A program made the position numbers and the translations under genes. This document shows, in pieces, positions 32,892-40,956 of a DNA stretch of 64,000 bases. Origin of the DNA: Lacisediminihabitans profunda (lineage in GTDB: Bacteria > Actinomycetota > Actinomycetes > Actinomycetales > Microbacteriaceae); assembly GCF_008040105.1 (NCBI RefSeq), contig NZ_VRMG01000005.1, positions 124,001 to 188,000 of the forward strand. The letters are read 5' to 3'. Numbering within the stretch: the first letter of the stretch is position 1; each line of letters begins with the position of its first letter. The notes under the pieces are model-generated. The model ran no database searches and was not told the origin of the DNA. It saw only the letters and a list, made by a program, of their open reading frames with translations.

Positions 32892-33715
32892 TGCTCGTCC
32901 GGGTTCATCCCGGTGCGGGTGCCCGTCTCGAGGGAGCCGATCGCCGCAAGGTCGTCTGCGTCGAGCTCGAAGTCGAACACGTCGATGTTCTGCCGAATGC
33001 GCTCAGCGGTCACCGACTTGGGGATCACCACGTTGCCGAGCTGCAGGTGCCAGCGGATCACGACCTGGGCCGCCGACTTGCCGTGCCGGGACGCGATCGC
33101 CTCGAGCACCGGATCGCCCACGAGCCGGCCGCGGGCGAGCGGCGACCACGCCTCGGTGAGGATTCCGTGCGCCGCGTCGTACTCGCGCACCGCACGCTGC
33201 GGGAGCCAGGGGTGCAGCTCCACCTGGTTGAGCACCGGCACCGTGTCCGTCTCGGCGAGCAGCCGGTCGATGTGATGCGGCGCGAAGTTGGAGACGCCGA
33301 TCGAGCGGGCACGCCCGTCCCGGGCGATCGCCTCGAGGGCGCGCCAGGTGTCGACGTAGAGGTCCTTCGACGGCACGGGCCAGTGGATGAGGTAGAGGTC
33401 GACGTAGTCGAACCCGAGTGCGGCGAGGCTCACGTCGAAGGCGCGCAGGGTGGCGTCGTAGCCGTGGTCGTCATCCCACACCTTGGTGGTGACGAACACC
33501 TCTGCCCTCGGCACGCCGGAGGCTCGAACCCCGTCGCCGACCCCGCGCTCGTTGGCGTAGAGGGCGGCCGTGTCGACGTGGCGATAGCCGGCCTCGATCG
33601 CGGTCTGCACCACGCGTGCCGCCTCGGCATCCGGCACCTTGTACACGCCGAGCCCGAGTTGCGGGATGGTGTGGCCGTCAAGGAGGGGGAGGGAGGGGGA
33701 TTCGGGGGTAGCCAT
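32888..33715 (-). CDS. Aldo/keto reductase (second copy, 2,5-diketogluconate reductase-like)
   Basis: 275 residues from the ATG at 33715, chosen over the adjacent ATG (33718) because AATAAT on the minus strand stands 6 nt upstream of it. AKR5-type: LLDGHTIPQLGLGVYKVPD, HVDTAALYANERGVG (Asp, Tyr), VFVTTKVWDDDHG (Lys), DLYLIHWPVPS (His), VIPKSVTAERIRQNIDVFDFEL (cofactor phosphate loop). Likely an NADPH-dependent reductase; the group includes 2,5-diketo-D-gluconate reductases, but specificity is not shown. Stop overlaps the MFS stop at the shared CTAG. Confidence 0.9.
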   Translation of the reverse strand: MATPESPSLPLLDGHTIPQLGLGVYKVPDAEAARVVQTAIEAGYRHVDTAALYANERGVGDGVRASGVPRAEVFVTTKVWDDDHGYDATLRAFDVSLAALGFDYVDLYLIHWPVPSKDLYVDTWRALEAIARDGRARSIGVSNFAPHHIDRLLAETDTVPVLNQVELHPWLPQRAVREYDAAHGILTEAWSPLARGRLVGDPVLEAIASRHGKSAAQVVIRWHLQLGNVVIPKSVTAERIRQNIDVFDFELDADDLAAIGSLETGTRTGMNPDEH

Positions 33716-33862
33716 CATTCCATTATTGGGGAATGCCCCCGGGGCGAACGCGGTCGACCGATCTGCCGCGTCGGGAATGCCGGGTGCCCGGGCTCGGTTC
33801 AGTACCGCGCTGAGACATTAACTACAGCGGGATTTCAACAACAGAACGTCAGAGGAGAAACC

Positions 33863-34420
33863 ATGCCCAGGCTCATGATCGTCGTCGCGAGTGTTCGACC
33901 GGGGCGCATCGGGCTGCCGATCGCGGAGTGGGTGCGGAGTGCGGTGCAGGAGAAGGGCGGCTTCGAGATCGACTTCGCCGACCTCGCCGAGATCGGCTTG
34001 CCGTTCATGGACGAGCCGAACCACCCCCGGCTGCGGCAGTACACGCACGACCACACCATCCGCTGGAGCGAGCGAGTGGATGCCGCCGACGCGTTCATCT
34101 TCGTCACCCCGGAGTACAACCACAGTTTCTCGCCCGCGCTCAAGAACGCCCTCGACTACCTCTCCGCCGAGTGGTGGCGCAAGCCGGTCGGCTTCGTCAG
34201 CTACGGCGGCGTCTCGGCCGGCAGCCGCGGCGTGAACGCGATCGAGAACGTGATCGTGGGGCTGGGCCTCGTCAAGACGGGGGCCGCGGTGGAGATCACG
34301 TTCGCCGGCAAGCAGGTGCAGGACGGGAGTTTCGTGAGCACCGAGCGCCAGGACGAGATTCTCGCGGGCGTCATGGCCGAGCTGGCGGTCCTCGCCGGGG
34401 CGCTCATCCCCCTGAGGTAG
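33863..34420 (+). CDS. NADPH-dependent FMN reductase family protein
   Basis: 185 residues, ATG at 33863 with AGAGGAGA. Flavodoxin-like fold: MIVVASVRPGRIGLPIAEWV (FMN phosphate loop), FIFVTPEYNHSFSPALKNALDYL (ribityl/isoalloxazine region with the typical PEYN motif), FVSYGGVSAGSRGVNAIE. It can give reduced FMN or act as a quinone/azo/chromate reductase. The substrate is not determined. It diverges from the second aldo/keto reductase. Confidence 0.88.
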   Translation: MPRLMIVVASVRPGRIGLPIAEWVRSAVQEKGGFEIDFADLAEIGLPFMDEPNHPRLRQYTHDHTIRWSERVDAADAFIFVTPEYNHSFSPALKNALDYLSAEWWRKPVGFVSYGGVSAGSRGVNAIENVIVGLGLVKTGAAVEITFAGKQVQDGSFVSTERQDEILAGVMAELAVLAGALIPLR

Positions 34421-34482
34421 CGAGGCGCCGGGCTCGCGCCCCCCCGCCGCCCCCGCCCCGTGCCGTGCCGTGCCGCGTGACT

Positions 34483-34540
34483 GTGCCCGTTCGTCGTGGT
34501 TGTGCCTGTTCGCCCGGGCCCAGTGATGTCGAACGGGCAC
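34483..34540. repeat. Intergenic hairpin repeat with 11-bp perfect arms
   Basis: GTGCCCGTTCG (34483-34493) and CGAACGGGCAC (34530-34540), with extra CGTGA/TCACG pairing outside and an inner second TGTGCC(C/T)GTTCG copy. G-rich repeats (GACGGGGTGGGG) follow to 34612. It lies between two converging genes. The layout is similar to the 14945 element. Nothing else is visible in 34421-34622. Confidence 0.6.
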
Positions 34541-34622
34541 TTTCACGGAATGGGCATGGGACGGGGTGGGGGTGGTGCGGACGAGACGGGACGGGGTGGG
34601 GACGCGGACGCGCGGGTCGGCC

Positions 34623-35834
34623 TCAGCTCGGCTGGACCGGAACGGGTTCGGTGTCTGGGATCGGGCTCGCATCCCGACCGCGCAGGTCGGGGTGAGCCCG
34701 GCGGAACAGCATCGGCACGAGGCACCCGAGACCGGCGAGCGACACGGCGACCCAGAAGGCGCCGGGCGCCTCGTAACGGTCGATCAGGAAGCCGGCGGCC
34801 GCGGAGCCGAGGGCGGCACCGATGAGCTGGCCGGTGCCCACCCAGCCGTACGCCTCCGCGGTCTCGCTGAACCTCACGCTGGACGAGACGATCGCGAACA
34901 TGACCGCGAGGGCCGGAGCGATTCCGATGCCGGCGATGAGCAGCGTCACGGCGAGCCACCACACGTTGAGGGAGAACGCGGCGAGGGACATCCCGACGAA
35001 GACGATGAAGATCCGCCTCGCCATGGCCCACGGTCCGATCGGGATGTGGCCGAGCGCGAGTCCGCCGATGAGCGAGCCGAGCGAGAAGATCGCCAGCACC
35101 AGGCCGGACTGGGGACTCTTCTCGCCGAACGCCGAGACCACCCCGGCCTCGATCGCGGCGCACGCGCCGATGAGGAGGAAGCCGGTGACCGTCGCGAGAA
35201 GCACGGCGGGCTTCTTGAGCACGACGCCGAGGCTGCGGCGACTGCGCGGGATGCGCACCCGGCCGACCTCCGGGGAGGCGATGAACCAGATTCCGCCGCC
35301 GATCATGAAGAGCAGGGCGAGCAGGATCGCCGCCACCGTGCTGACCTGGGTGGCCACGAAGGTCGTGAGCACCGGGCCGGCGACCCAGATGATCTCCTGG
35401 GCGGACGCGTCGAGGGAGAAGAGGGGGGTCAGCTGCCGCGAGTTGACCATCTTGGGATAGATGGTGCGCACCGCGGGCTGGATGGGCGGCGTGCTCAGCC
35501 CGCCGAGTAGCCCGAGGGCCATGTAGACCGGCACGGGAAGGGTGGGGGCGAGCGCGATGGTGCCGACCGTCGCCGCGCACACCGCGAGGGTGAGCACCAG
35601 CACCCGGCGCATTCCCCAGATGCCCATCCAGCGGCTCGTCAGGGGGCCGGAGATGGCCTGGCCGATGCTCGTGGCGGCGAGAACGAGGCCCGCCGCCCCA
35701 TAGGAGTGGTGCAGCCGCTCGATGTGCAGGAGATAGGCCAGCGAGAGCATTCCGTTGGGGAGCCTGGCAACGAGCTGGGCCGACATGAGCCGCGCGACAC
35801 CGTGTGTCTTCAGAAGGCTCAAATAGGTGCTCAC
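34623..35834 (-). CDS. MFS transporter (second)
   Basis: 403 residues, GTG at 35834. Twelve hydrophobic segments; N-terminal LLKTHGVARLMSAQLVARLPNGMLSLAYLLHIE, then SRWMGIWGMRRVLVLTLA (motif A-like loop), central long loop with RVRIPRSRRSLGVVLKKPAV, and a polar tail with repeated PEP-type residues. Sugar/drug efflux type folds look similar; no substrate can be given. The promoter is in the 347-bp gap shared with the nrd operon; TAGGCT (35844-35849) is 9 nt from the GTG. Confidence 0.83.
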   Translation of the reverse strand: MSTYLSLLKTHGVARLMSAQLVARLPNGMLSLAYLLHIERLHHSYGAAGLVLAATSIGQAISGPLTSRWMGIWGMRRVLVLTLAVCAATVGTIALAPTLPVPVYMALGLLGGLSTPPIQPAVRTIYPKMVNSRQLTPLFSLDASAQEIIWVAGPVLTTFVATQVSTVAAILLALLFMIGGGIWFIASPEVGRVRIPRSRRSLGVVLKKPAVLLATVTGFLLIGACAAIEAGVVSAFGEKSPQSGLVLAIFSLGSLIGGLALGHIPIGPWAMARRIFIVFVGMSLAAFSLNVWWLAVTLLIAGIGIAPALAVMFAIVSSSVRFSETAEAYGWVGTGQLIGAALGSAAAGFLIDRYEAPGAFWVAVSLAGLGCLVPMLFRRAHPDLRGRDASPIPDTEPVPVQPS

Positions 35835-35914
35835 AAGGCTGCAAGCCTATCGTTCCGGGCGGTATTCCCGGGCGAGTCGGGCGGCGCTCCCGCGTGGCTC
35901 GGAGGCGCACCGGA

Positions 35915-36020
35915 TCCGTCCACAGGCTGTGCACAACTCGGCGAACTTATCCACAGTTGTGGATGACACGCCCACTACATGTGGGGTTACCGGAATGTCG
36001 GAGGCCCGCTATATAGTGGT
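35915..36020. promoter_or_regulatory. nrd regulatory region: DnaA-box-like cluster, NrdR-box-like pair and -10
   Basis: TTATCCACA (35947-35955, perfect DnaA box) faces TGTGGATGA (35958-35966); GTCCACAG (from 35919) and TGTGCACAA (from 35928) add weaker boxes. NrdR-box-like 14-mers start at 35973 (CACTACATGTGGGG) and 36007 (CGCTATATAGTGGT). TATATA at 36010-36015 with TTACCG at 35987-35992 (17-bp spacer) can be the promoter, overlapping the second box. The rest of 35835-36181 shows no gene; it gives a leader of about 160 nt. Confidence 0.55.
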
Positions 36021-36181
36021 GGAACTGCGGGAGAGCAACTCCTGGATCGCCCACTCGGCGCGGCCCAGCCTGATGCGCATCGCAGTCGATTCCGGGACCA
36101 GCCGGAGATCATTCGGGGCAAGAAACCGCCGGTCGGGGTGGGTTTCAGTAGACGCGTTTAAACAACGCAAAGGGAGCAGAA

Positions 36182-38650
36182 GTGGGCATCACCGTAGTCA
36201 AGCGCAACGGGCAGCGCGAGCAGTATGACGCCAACAAGATCAACCTGGCGATCGAGCACGCGAGTGCCGGGCTGGACGACAACATCACCTGGGTGACCCA
36301 GATCGCGAGCGAGCTCGAGCTCACGCTCTTCGACGGCATCACCACCCAGCAGTTGGATGAGGCCGTGATCCAGGTCGCGCTTCAGAACGTGAAGGACGAC
36401 CCGGCCTTCGACACGGTGGCCGCCCGGCTCCTGCTCAAGACCATCTACAAGCGCGTGCTCGGCGACTACGAGACGGCCACGGAGCTCAAAGAGCTCCACC
36501 GCGCGCACTTCGCCGCCAACGTCACGCGAGGCGTCGACGAGCAGCTGCTCGACCCCCGCCTCACCCAGCTCTTCGACTTCGACGCGCTGGCCGACGCGCT
36601 CGAGCCGGCCCACGACGAACTGCTCAAGTACATCGGCGTCGTCACGCTCAACAACCGCTACGGCATCAAGGGACGCAACGGAGACGCGCTCGAGGTGCCG
36701 CAGTACTTCTGGATGCGCATCGCCATGGGCCTCTCGCTCAACGAGGCGAACCCCACCGAGCACGCCATCAAGTTCTACGAGAAGATGTCGCGGCTCGAGT
36801 ACCTGGCCGCCGGCTCCACCCTCGTCAACGCCGGAACGATCTACCCCCAGCTCGCCAACTGCTTCGTCATGGAGATGCAGGACGACATGGAGCACATCGC
36901 GAAGACGACCCGCGACGTGATGTGGCTCACCAAGGGCACCGGCGGAATCGGCCTCTCGGTGACCAAGCTCCGCGCGCAGGGCTCGCCCATCCGCTCCAAC
37001 AACACCACCTCCACCGGCCCGATCCCGTTCATGCACACGATCGACTCGATCCTGCGCGCGGTGAGCCGCGGCGGCAAGAAGTTCGGCGCCCTCTGCTTCT
37101 ACATGGAGAACTGGCACCTCGACTTCCCCGAGTTCCTCGACCTGCGGCAGAACTCCGGTGACCCGTACCGCCGCACCCGCACCGCCAACACCGCGGTCTG
37201 GATCAGCGACGAGTTCATGAAGCGCGTGCAGAACGACGACGACTGGTATCTCTTCGACCCGCTCGAGGTGCAGGATCTCAACGAGCTCTACGGCAAGGAG
37301 TTCTCGGCGAAGTACAACGAGTACGTTGCCAAGGCCGAGGCCGGCGAGATGCGCCTGTTCAAGAAGATCACCGCCCGCGAGCAGTTCAAGTCGATCCTCA
37401 TCTCGCTGCAGACCACCAGCCACCCGTGGCTGTGCTGGAAAGACACGATCAACAACCGCGCGCTCAACAACAACACCGGCACCATCCACCTCTCCAACCT
37501 CTGCACCGAGATCACCCTCCCGCAGGACGAGGACAACGTCTCGGTCTGCAACCTCGCGTCGATCAACCTGTCCCGTCATTTGGATGACGCCGGCAAGCTG
37601 GACTTCAGCAAGATCGAGGAGAGCGCCCGCCTCGCCGTGCGCCAGCTCGACAACCTGATCGACATCACCCGCTCGTCGGTGAAGGAGGCCGACTTCTCCA
37701 ACGCGCAGAACCGCGCGGTCGGCCTCGGCGTGATGGGCTTCACCGACGTCGTCGAGAGGCTCGGCTTCAGCTACGAAAGCGAAGAGTCGTACGACCTGAT
37801 CGACGAGATCATGGAGCACGTCTCCTACGCCGCCATCGACGAGAGCGCGAACCTCGCCGTCGAGCGCGGCGCCTACCCGAACTTCGCGGGCTCGCGCTGG
37901 TCGGAGGGCCTCGTGCCGCTCGACTCGATCGCGCTCACCGAGGCGGACCGGGGCATCGAGATCAAGGTCAACCGAAAGACGCGGCTGGACTGGGACGCGC
38001 TGCGCCTGAAGGTCAAGGGCGGGATGCGCAACGCGACGCTCATGGCGATCGCGCCCACCGCCTCCATCGGCCTCGTCGCCGGCACCACCCCGGGACTCGA
38101 CCCGCAGTTCTCGCAGATCTTCAGCCGCGCGACCTCCAACGGCAAGTTCCTCGAGGTGAACCGCAACCTCGTGAACGATCTGCAGGAGCTCGGCATCTGG
38201 GACTCGACCCGCGAGGCGATCCTGCGCAGCCAGGGCGACATCCAGGGAATCGCGGCCATCCCGGACCACGTGAAGGCCACCTACAAGACGAGCTTCCAGC
38301 TCTCGCCGTACGCCTTCCTCGAGGTGGCCGCGCGCGCCCAGAAGTGGATCGACCAGTCGATCAGCCGCAACATGTACCTCGAGACGCGTGATCTCGGCGA
38401 CATGATGGACATCTACATGTCGGCGTGGGAACGCGGCGTGAAGACCACCTACTACCTGCACATGAAGCCACGCCACACCGCGGAGCAGTCGACCGTGAAG
38501 GTGAACAAGTCCGAGGACATCGGATCGGGAGCCCGCAAGGGCTTCGGCGCGGCCACCGCCACCGAGTTGGTCGAGACGGCGGCGGCTCCCGCGGCGGCAC
38601 CGCGCAAGGGTTTCGGCTTCGGTGGGCTCGCTCCCAAGTCGGGGGAGTAG
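36182..38650 (+). CDS. nrdA: Ribonucleoside-diphosphate reductase, alpha subunit (lacking C-terminal redox cysteines)
   Basis: 822 residues, GTG at 36182 with AGGGAG 5 nt upstream. An ATP-cone (residues about 1-90; VKRNGQREQYDANKINLAI) precedes the ten-stranded catalytic barrel. Active-site residues match E. coli NrdA: C227 (ANCFVM), C441 and E443 (NLCTEI), C456 (SVCNLAS). The protein ends GFGFGGLAPKSGE-stop without the usual C-terminal Cys pair that re-reduces the active site; this pair appears in the next short ORF in the same frame. It converts ribonucleotides to deoxyribonucleotides with the beta subunit. Regulation is probably by NrdR and DnaA sites upstream. Confidence 0.93.
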   Translation: MGITVVKRNGQREQYDANKINLAIEHASAGLDDNITWVTQIASELELTLFDGITTQQLDEAVIQVALQNVKDDPAFDTVAARLLLKTIYKRVLGDYETATELKELHRAHFAANVTRGVDEQLLDPRLTQLFDFDALADALEPAHDELLKYIGVVTLNNRYGIKGRNGDALEVPQYFWMRIAMGLSLNEANPTEHAIKFYEKMSRLEYLAAGSTLVNAGTIYPQLANCFVMEMQDDMEHIAKTTRDVMWLTKGTGGIGLSVTKLRAQGSPIRSNNTTSTGPIPFMHTIDSILRAVSRGGKKFGALCFYMENWHLDFPEFLDLRQNSGDPYRRTRTANTAVWISDEFMKRVQNDDDWYLFDPLEVQDLNELYGKEFSAKYNEYVAKAEAGEMRLFKKITAREQFKSILISLQTTSHPWLCWKDTINNRALNNNTGTIHLSNLCTEITLPQDEDNVSVCNLASINLSRHLDDAGKLDFSKIEESARLAVRQLDNLIDITRSSVKEADFSNAQNRAVGLGVMGFTDVVERLGFSYESEESYDLIDEIMEHVSYAAIDESANLAVERGAYPNFAGSRWSEGLVPLDSIALTEADRGIEIKVNRKTRLDWDALRLKVKGGMRNATLMAIAPTASIGLVAGTTPGLDPQFSQIFSRATSNGKFLEVNRNLVNDLQELGIWDSTREAILRSQGDIQGIAAIPDHVKATYKTSFQLSPYAFLEVAARAQKWIDQSISRNMYLETRDLGDMMDIYMSAWERGVKTTYYLHMKPRHTAEQSTVKVNKSEDIGSGARKGFGAATATELVETAAAPAAAPRKGFGFGGLAPKSGE

Positions 38651-38653
38651 AAC

Positions 38654-38755
38654 ATGAACGAGAACGCCGCAACCGCGACGCGCGACGCAGCACCGTTCGA
38701 ATACCACGTACCGGTCGACCCGATGGACGACCTCCAGTGCGACAGCTGCCAGTAG
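38654..38755 (+). CDS. 33-residue ORF carrying the RNR C-terminal redox cysteines
   Basis: ATG at 38654, in the same frame as nrdA and one codon after its TAG stop. Shine-Dalgarno GGGGGAG (38641-38647) lies 6 nt upstream and overlaps the last codons of nrdA. It ends with PMDDLQCDSCQ: C29-x2-C32 at the extreme C-terminus, the form of the swinging arm that reduces the class I alpha active site. The residues before (EYHVPVDPMDD) look like a normal linker. It may be a separate tail peptide working in trans or be joined to NrdA by stop-codon readthrough; a recent nonsense mutation or base error is also possible. nrdB begins 8 nt after it. Confidence 0.7.
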   Translation: MNENAATATRDAAPFEYHVPVDPMDDLQCDSCQ

Positions 38756-38762
38756 AAAGCGA

Positions 38763-39764
38763 ATGCCAATAATGGGAATTCTCGGAACCGGCCTCCAGGA
38801 GGGGCTGCTGCTCAAACCGATCCGGTACCAGTGGGCGATGGACCTGTACGACCAGGCCGTGGCCAACACCTGGTTCCCCAACGAGATCCAGCTCGGCGAG
38901 GACATCGCCGACTTCAAGAAGATGACCGACGAGGAACGCCATGCCGTGACGTTCCTCATGAGCTACTTCAACCCGAACGAGCTGCTCGTGAACAAGGCGC
39001 TCGCCTTCGGCGTCTACCCCTACATCAACGCGGCGGAGTGCAGCCTGTACCTCGCCAAGCAGATGTGGGAAGAGGCCAACCACTGCATGTCGTTCGAGTA
39101 CGTGCTGGAGACCTTCCCGATCGACCGCGAGGCCGCGTACAACTCCCACGTCGACATCCCGTCGATGGCGAAGAAGGAGGAGTTCGAGGTCAAGTTCATC
39201 AAGCGGATGACCGAGCAGACTCTCGACATCACGACGACCGAGGGCAAGAAGGACTTCGTGCGCAACCTCGTCGCGTACAACGTGATCCTCGAGGGCATCT
39301 GGTTCTACTCGGGCTTCATGGTGGCGCTGAGCTTCCGCCAGCGCAACCTCCTGCGCAACTTCGGTTCGCTCATGGACTGGGTGGTGCGTGACGAGAGCCT
39401 GCACCTCAAGTTCGGCATCAACCTCATCCTCACGGTGCTCGAGGAGAACCCCGACCTGCAGACGGAGGAGTTCGCCGCCGAGATCAAGCAGATGATCCTG
39501 GATGCCGTGGAGATGGAAGAGGAGTACAACCGCGACCTGCTGCCGGGCGGCATCCTCGGCCTCAACGCCAACTACATCAACCAGTACGTGAAGTACCTGG
39601 CCGACCGCCGGCTCGAGGAGCTCGGCTTCGAGGCCGAGTACAACGTCTCGAACCCGGCCAAGTGGATGGCGGCGGCGAACGACACGCTGCAGCTGGTCAA
39701 CTTCTTCGAGTCGACGAACACCTCGTACGAGTCGAACGCGAAGGCGACGGTCGGCACGAAGTAG
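38763..39764 (+). CDS. nrdB: Ribonucleoside-diphosphate reductase, beta subunit (class Ic-like)
   Basis: 333 residues, ATG at 38763 (ATG at 38772 possible). R2 metal ligands by position: E73, E104, H107, E177, E211 and H214. The site equal to the radical Tyr (E. coli Y122) is F111 (EEANHCMSF). All positions equal those of Chlamydia trachomatis R2 (E89, E120, H123, F127, E193, E227, H230) minus 16. Glu as first ligand and Phe instead of Tyr are the marks of class Ic, which uses a Mn/Fe cofactor and no tyrosyl radical. The C-terminal peptide (YESNAKATVGTK) should bind the alpha subunit. A terminator follows. Confidence 0.93.
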   Translation: MPIMGILGTGLQEGLLLKPIRYQWAMDLYDQAVANTWFPNEIQLGEDIADFKKMTDEERHAVTFLMSYFNPNELLVNKALAFGVYPYINAAECSLYLAKQMWEEANHCMSFEYVLETFPIDREAAYNSHVDIPSMAKKEEFEVKFIKRMTEQTLDITTTEGKKDFVRNLVAYNVILEGIWFYSGFMVALSFRQRNLLRNFGSLMDWVVRDESLHLKFGINLILTVLEENPDLQTEEFAAEIKQMILDAVEMEEEYNRDLLPGGILGLNANYINQYVKYLADRRLEELGFEAEYNVSNPAKWMAAANDTLQLVNFFESTNTSYESNAKATVGTK

Positions 39765-39777
39765 CAGTACCGAATTC

Positions 39778-39813
39778 GAGAAGCGGATGCCCGTCCCTCG
39801 GCATCCGCTTCTC
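39778..39813 (+). terminator. Hairpin terminator of the nrd operon
   Basis: GAGAAGCGGATGCC and its exact reverse complement GGCATCCGCTTCTC (39800-39813) with an 8-nt loop, 13 nt after nrdB. Confidence 0.85.
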
Positions 39814-39930
39814 GCGTTAACGGCCTGCCGATTCGCTCGCGAAGCGTACCCCGAGTCAAGGTGTAGGCTCCGAGAACAGTCGAGGCAAGGGCGCCGGGAC
39901 CGTTGGATCTGACCCGAGGACACGAGACGC

Positions 39931-40041
39931 ATGGCCACAGCGATTAACTCAGATCGCCGCGATCACGGCCGAGCCTTGTGGGTCGCATCCGGCCGACCGC
40001 GCTGTCGTTCCCACGGGCCTCACACCAGGAGAAAAGGGTAG
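39931..40041 (+). other. Possible 36-codon leader ORF before the ABC importer
   Basis: ATG at 39931 to TAG at 40039, ending 4 nt before the binding-protein ATG and covering its Shine-Dalgarno. 8 Arg and 3 His codons in 36. No strong ribosome site of its own. The remaining part of 39814-40045 shows no other gene; a promoter near 39870 (TAGGCT at 39868) is plausible. Low confidence that it is translated. Confidence 0.25.
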
Positions 40042-40045
40042 AACA

Positions 40046-40936
40046 ATGCGAATCAAATACGCGATTCCCGTGCTCGCCGTCGTCACCGCGCTTGCGCTCA
40101 GCGGCTGCGTGAACAACGAGGCCGCGACCGGTCCCTCCGGTTCGAGCGGCGTCACCGTGGCCAAGGACGCCGCCGCCGCCGCGCTGCTCCCAGACAAGAT
40201 CGCCAAGGCCGGCAAGCTCATCATCGGCATCGACCCCACCTACGCGCCCAACGAGTACAAGGACGCGAACGGGAAGCCGATCGGCTGGGAGGTGGAGCTC
40301 ATGGATGCCGTGGGCGGCAAGCTCGGCGTGAAGACCGACTACCGCGTCGCCAAGTTCGACAGCATCATCCCGAGCATCACGGGGGGCAAGTACAACCTCG
40401 GCCTCTCGTCCTTCACCGATAACACGGCACGGGAGAAGGTTGTCGACTTCGTCAACTACTACACCGCGGGCATCCAGTGGGCGTCGGCGACGGGAAAGAC
40501 CGTCGACCCGGACAACGCCTGCGGCCTCAAGGTGGCCGTGCAGGCGACGACCTACGAGGACACCGACGAGGTTCCGGCCAAGTCGAAGACGTGCACGGAT
40601 GCCGGCAAGCCCGCCATCCAGGCCGTGAAGTTCGACACCCAGGACCAGGCGACGAACGCCGTCGCGCTCGGCCAGGCCGACGCGATGAGCGCCGACTCGC
40701 CCGTCACCCTCTACGCCGTCGCGCAGCTCAAGGGCAAGCTCCAGCTCGCCGGCAAGAGCTTCGAGGTGGCGCCATACGGAGTGGCCGTCAACAAGGGCGA
40801 CAAGCTCGCCAAGGCGCTGCAGAAGGCGTTCCAGTCGATCGTCGACGACGGCACCTACAAGAAGATCCTCGATAAGTGGGGTGTCGCGGATGGCGGCATC
40901 GACACGATCACGATCAATGCGGCCGCAAACGGCTGA
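40046..40936 (+). CDS. Amino-acid ABC transporter, substrate-binding lipoprotein
   Basis: 296 residues, ATG at 40046 with AGGAGAAAAGGG upstream. Lipoprotein signal with lipobox LSGC near residue 20, then a Ser/Gly linker. Family 3 periplasmic-binding domain: GKLIIGIDPTYAPNEYKDANGKPIGWEVELMDAVG, the D-x-x-Y-P/A-P-x-x-x motif of polar amino-acid binding proteins, and YRVAKFDSIIPSITGGKYNL. Extracellular, anchored to the membrane. It binds a polar amino acid; which one is not readable from sequence. First gene of a three-gene importer operon. Confidence 0.92.
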   Translation: MRIKYAIPVLAVVTALALSGCVNNEAATGPSGSSGVTVAKDAAAAALLPDKIAKAGKLIIGIDPTYAPNEYKDANGKPIGWEVELMDAVGGKLGVKTDYRVAKFDSIIPSITGGKYNLGLSSFTDNTAREKVVDFVNYYTAGIQWASATGKTVDPDNACGLKVAVQATTYEDTDEVPAKSKTCTDAGKPAIQAVKFDTQDQATNAVALGQADAMSADSPVTLYAVAQLKGKLQLAGKSFEVAPYGVAVNKGDKLAKALQKAFQSIVDDGTYKKILDKWGVADGGIDTITINAAANG

Positions 40937-40956
40937 CCTCGCAAACGGCTGAAGAG

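Noticed and set aside
35827-36228. ORF in the nrd leader region
   Set aside because: It covers the promoter, DnaA and NrdR-like sites, has no ribosome site and overlaps the nrdA start.
39814-40045. Riboswitch in the importer leader
   Set aside because: No known aptamer core (cobalamin, glycine, SAM, T-box) could be recognised by eye.
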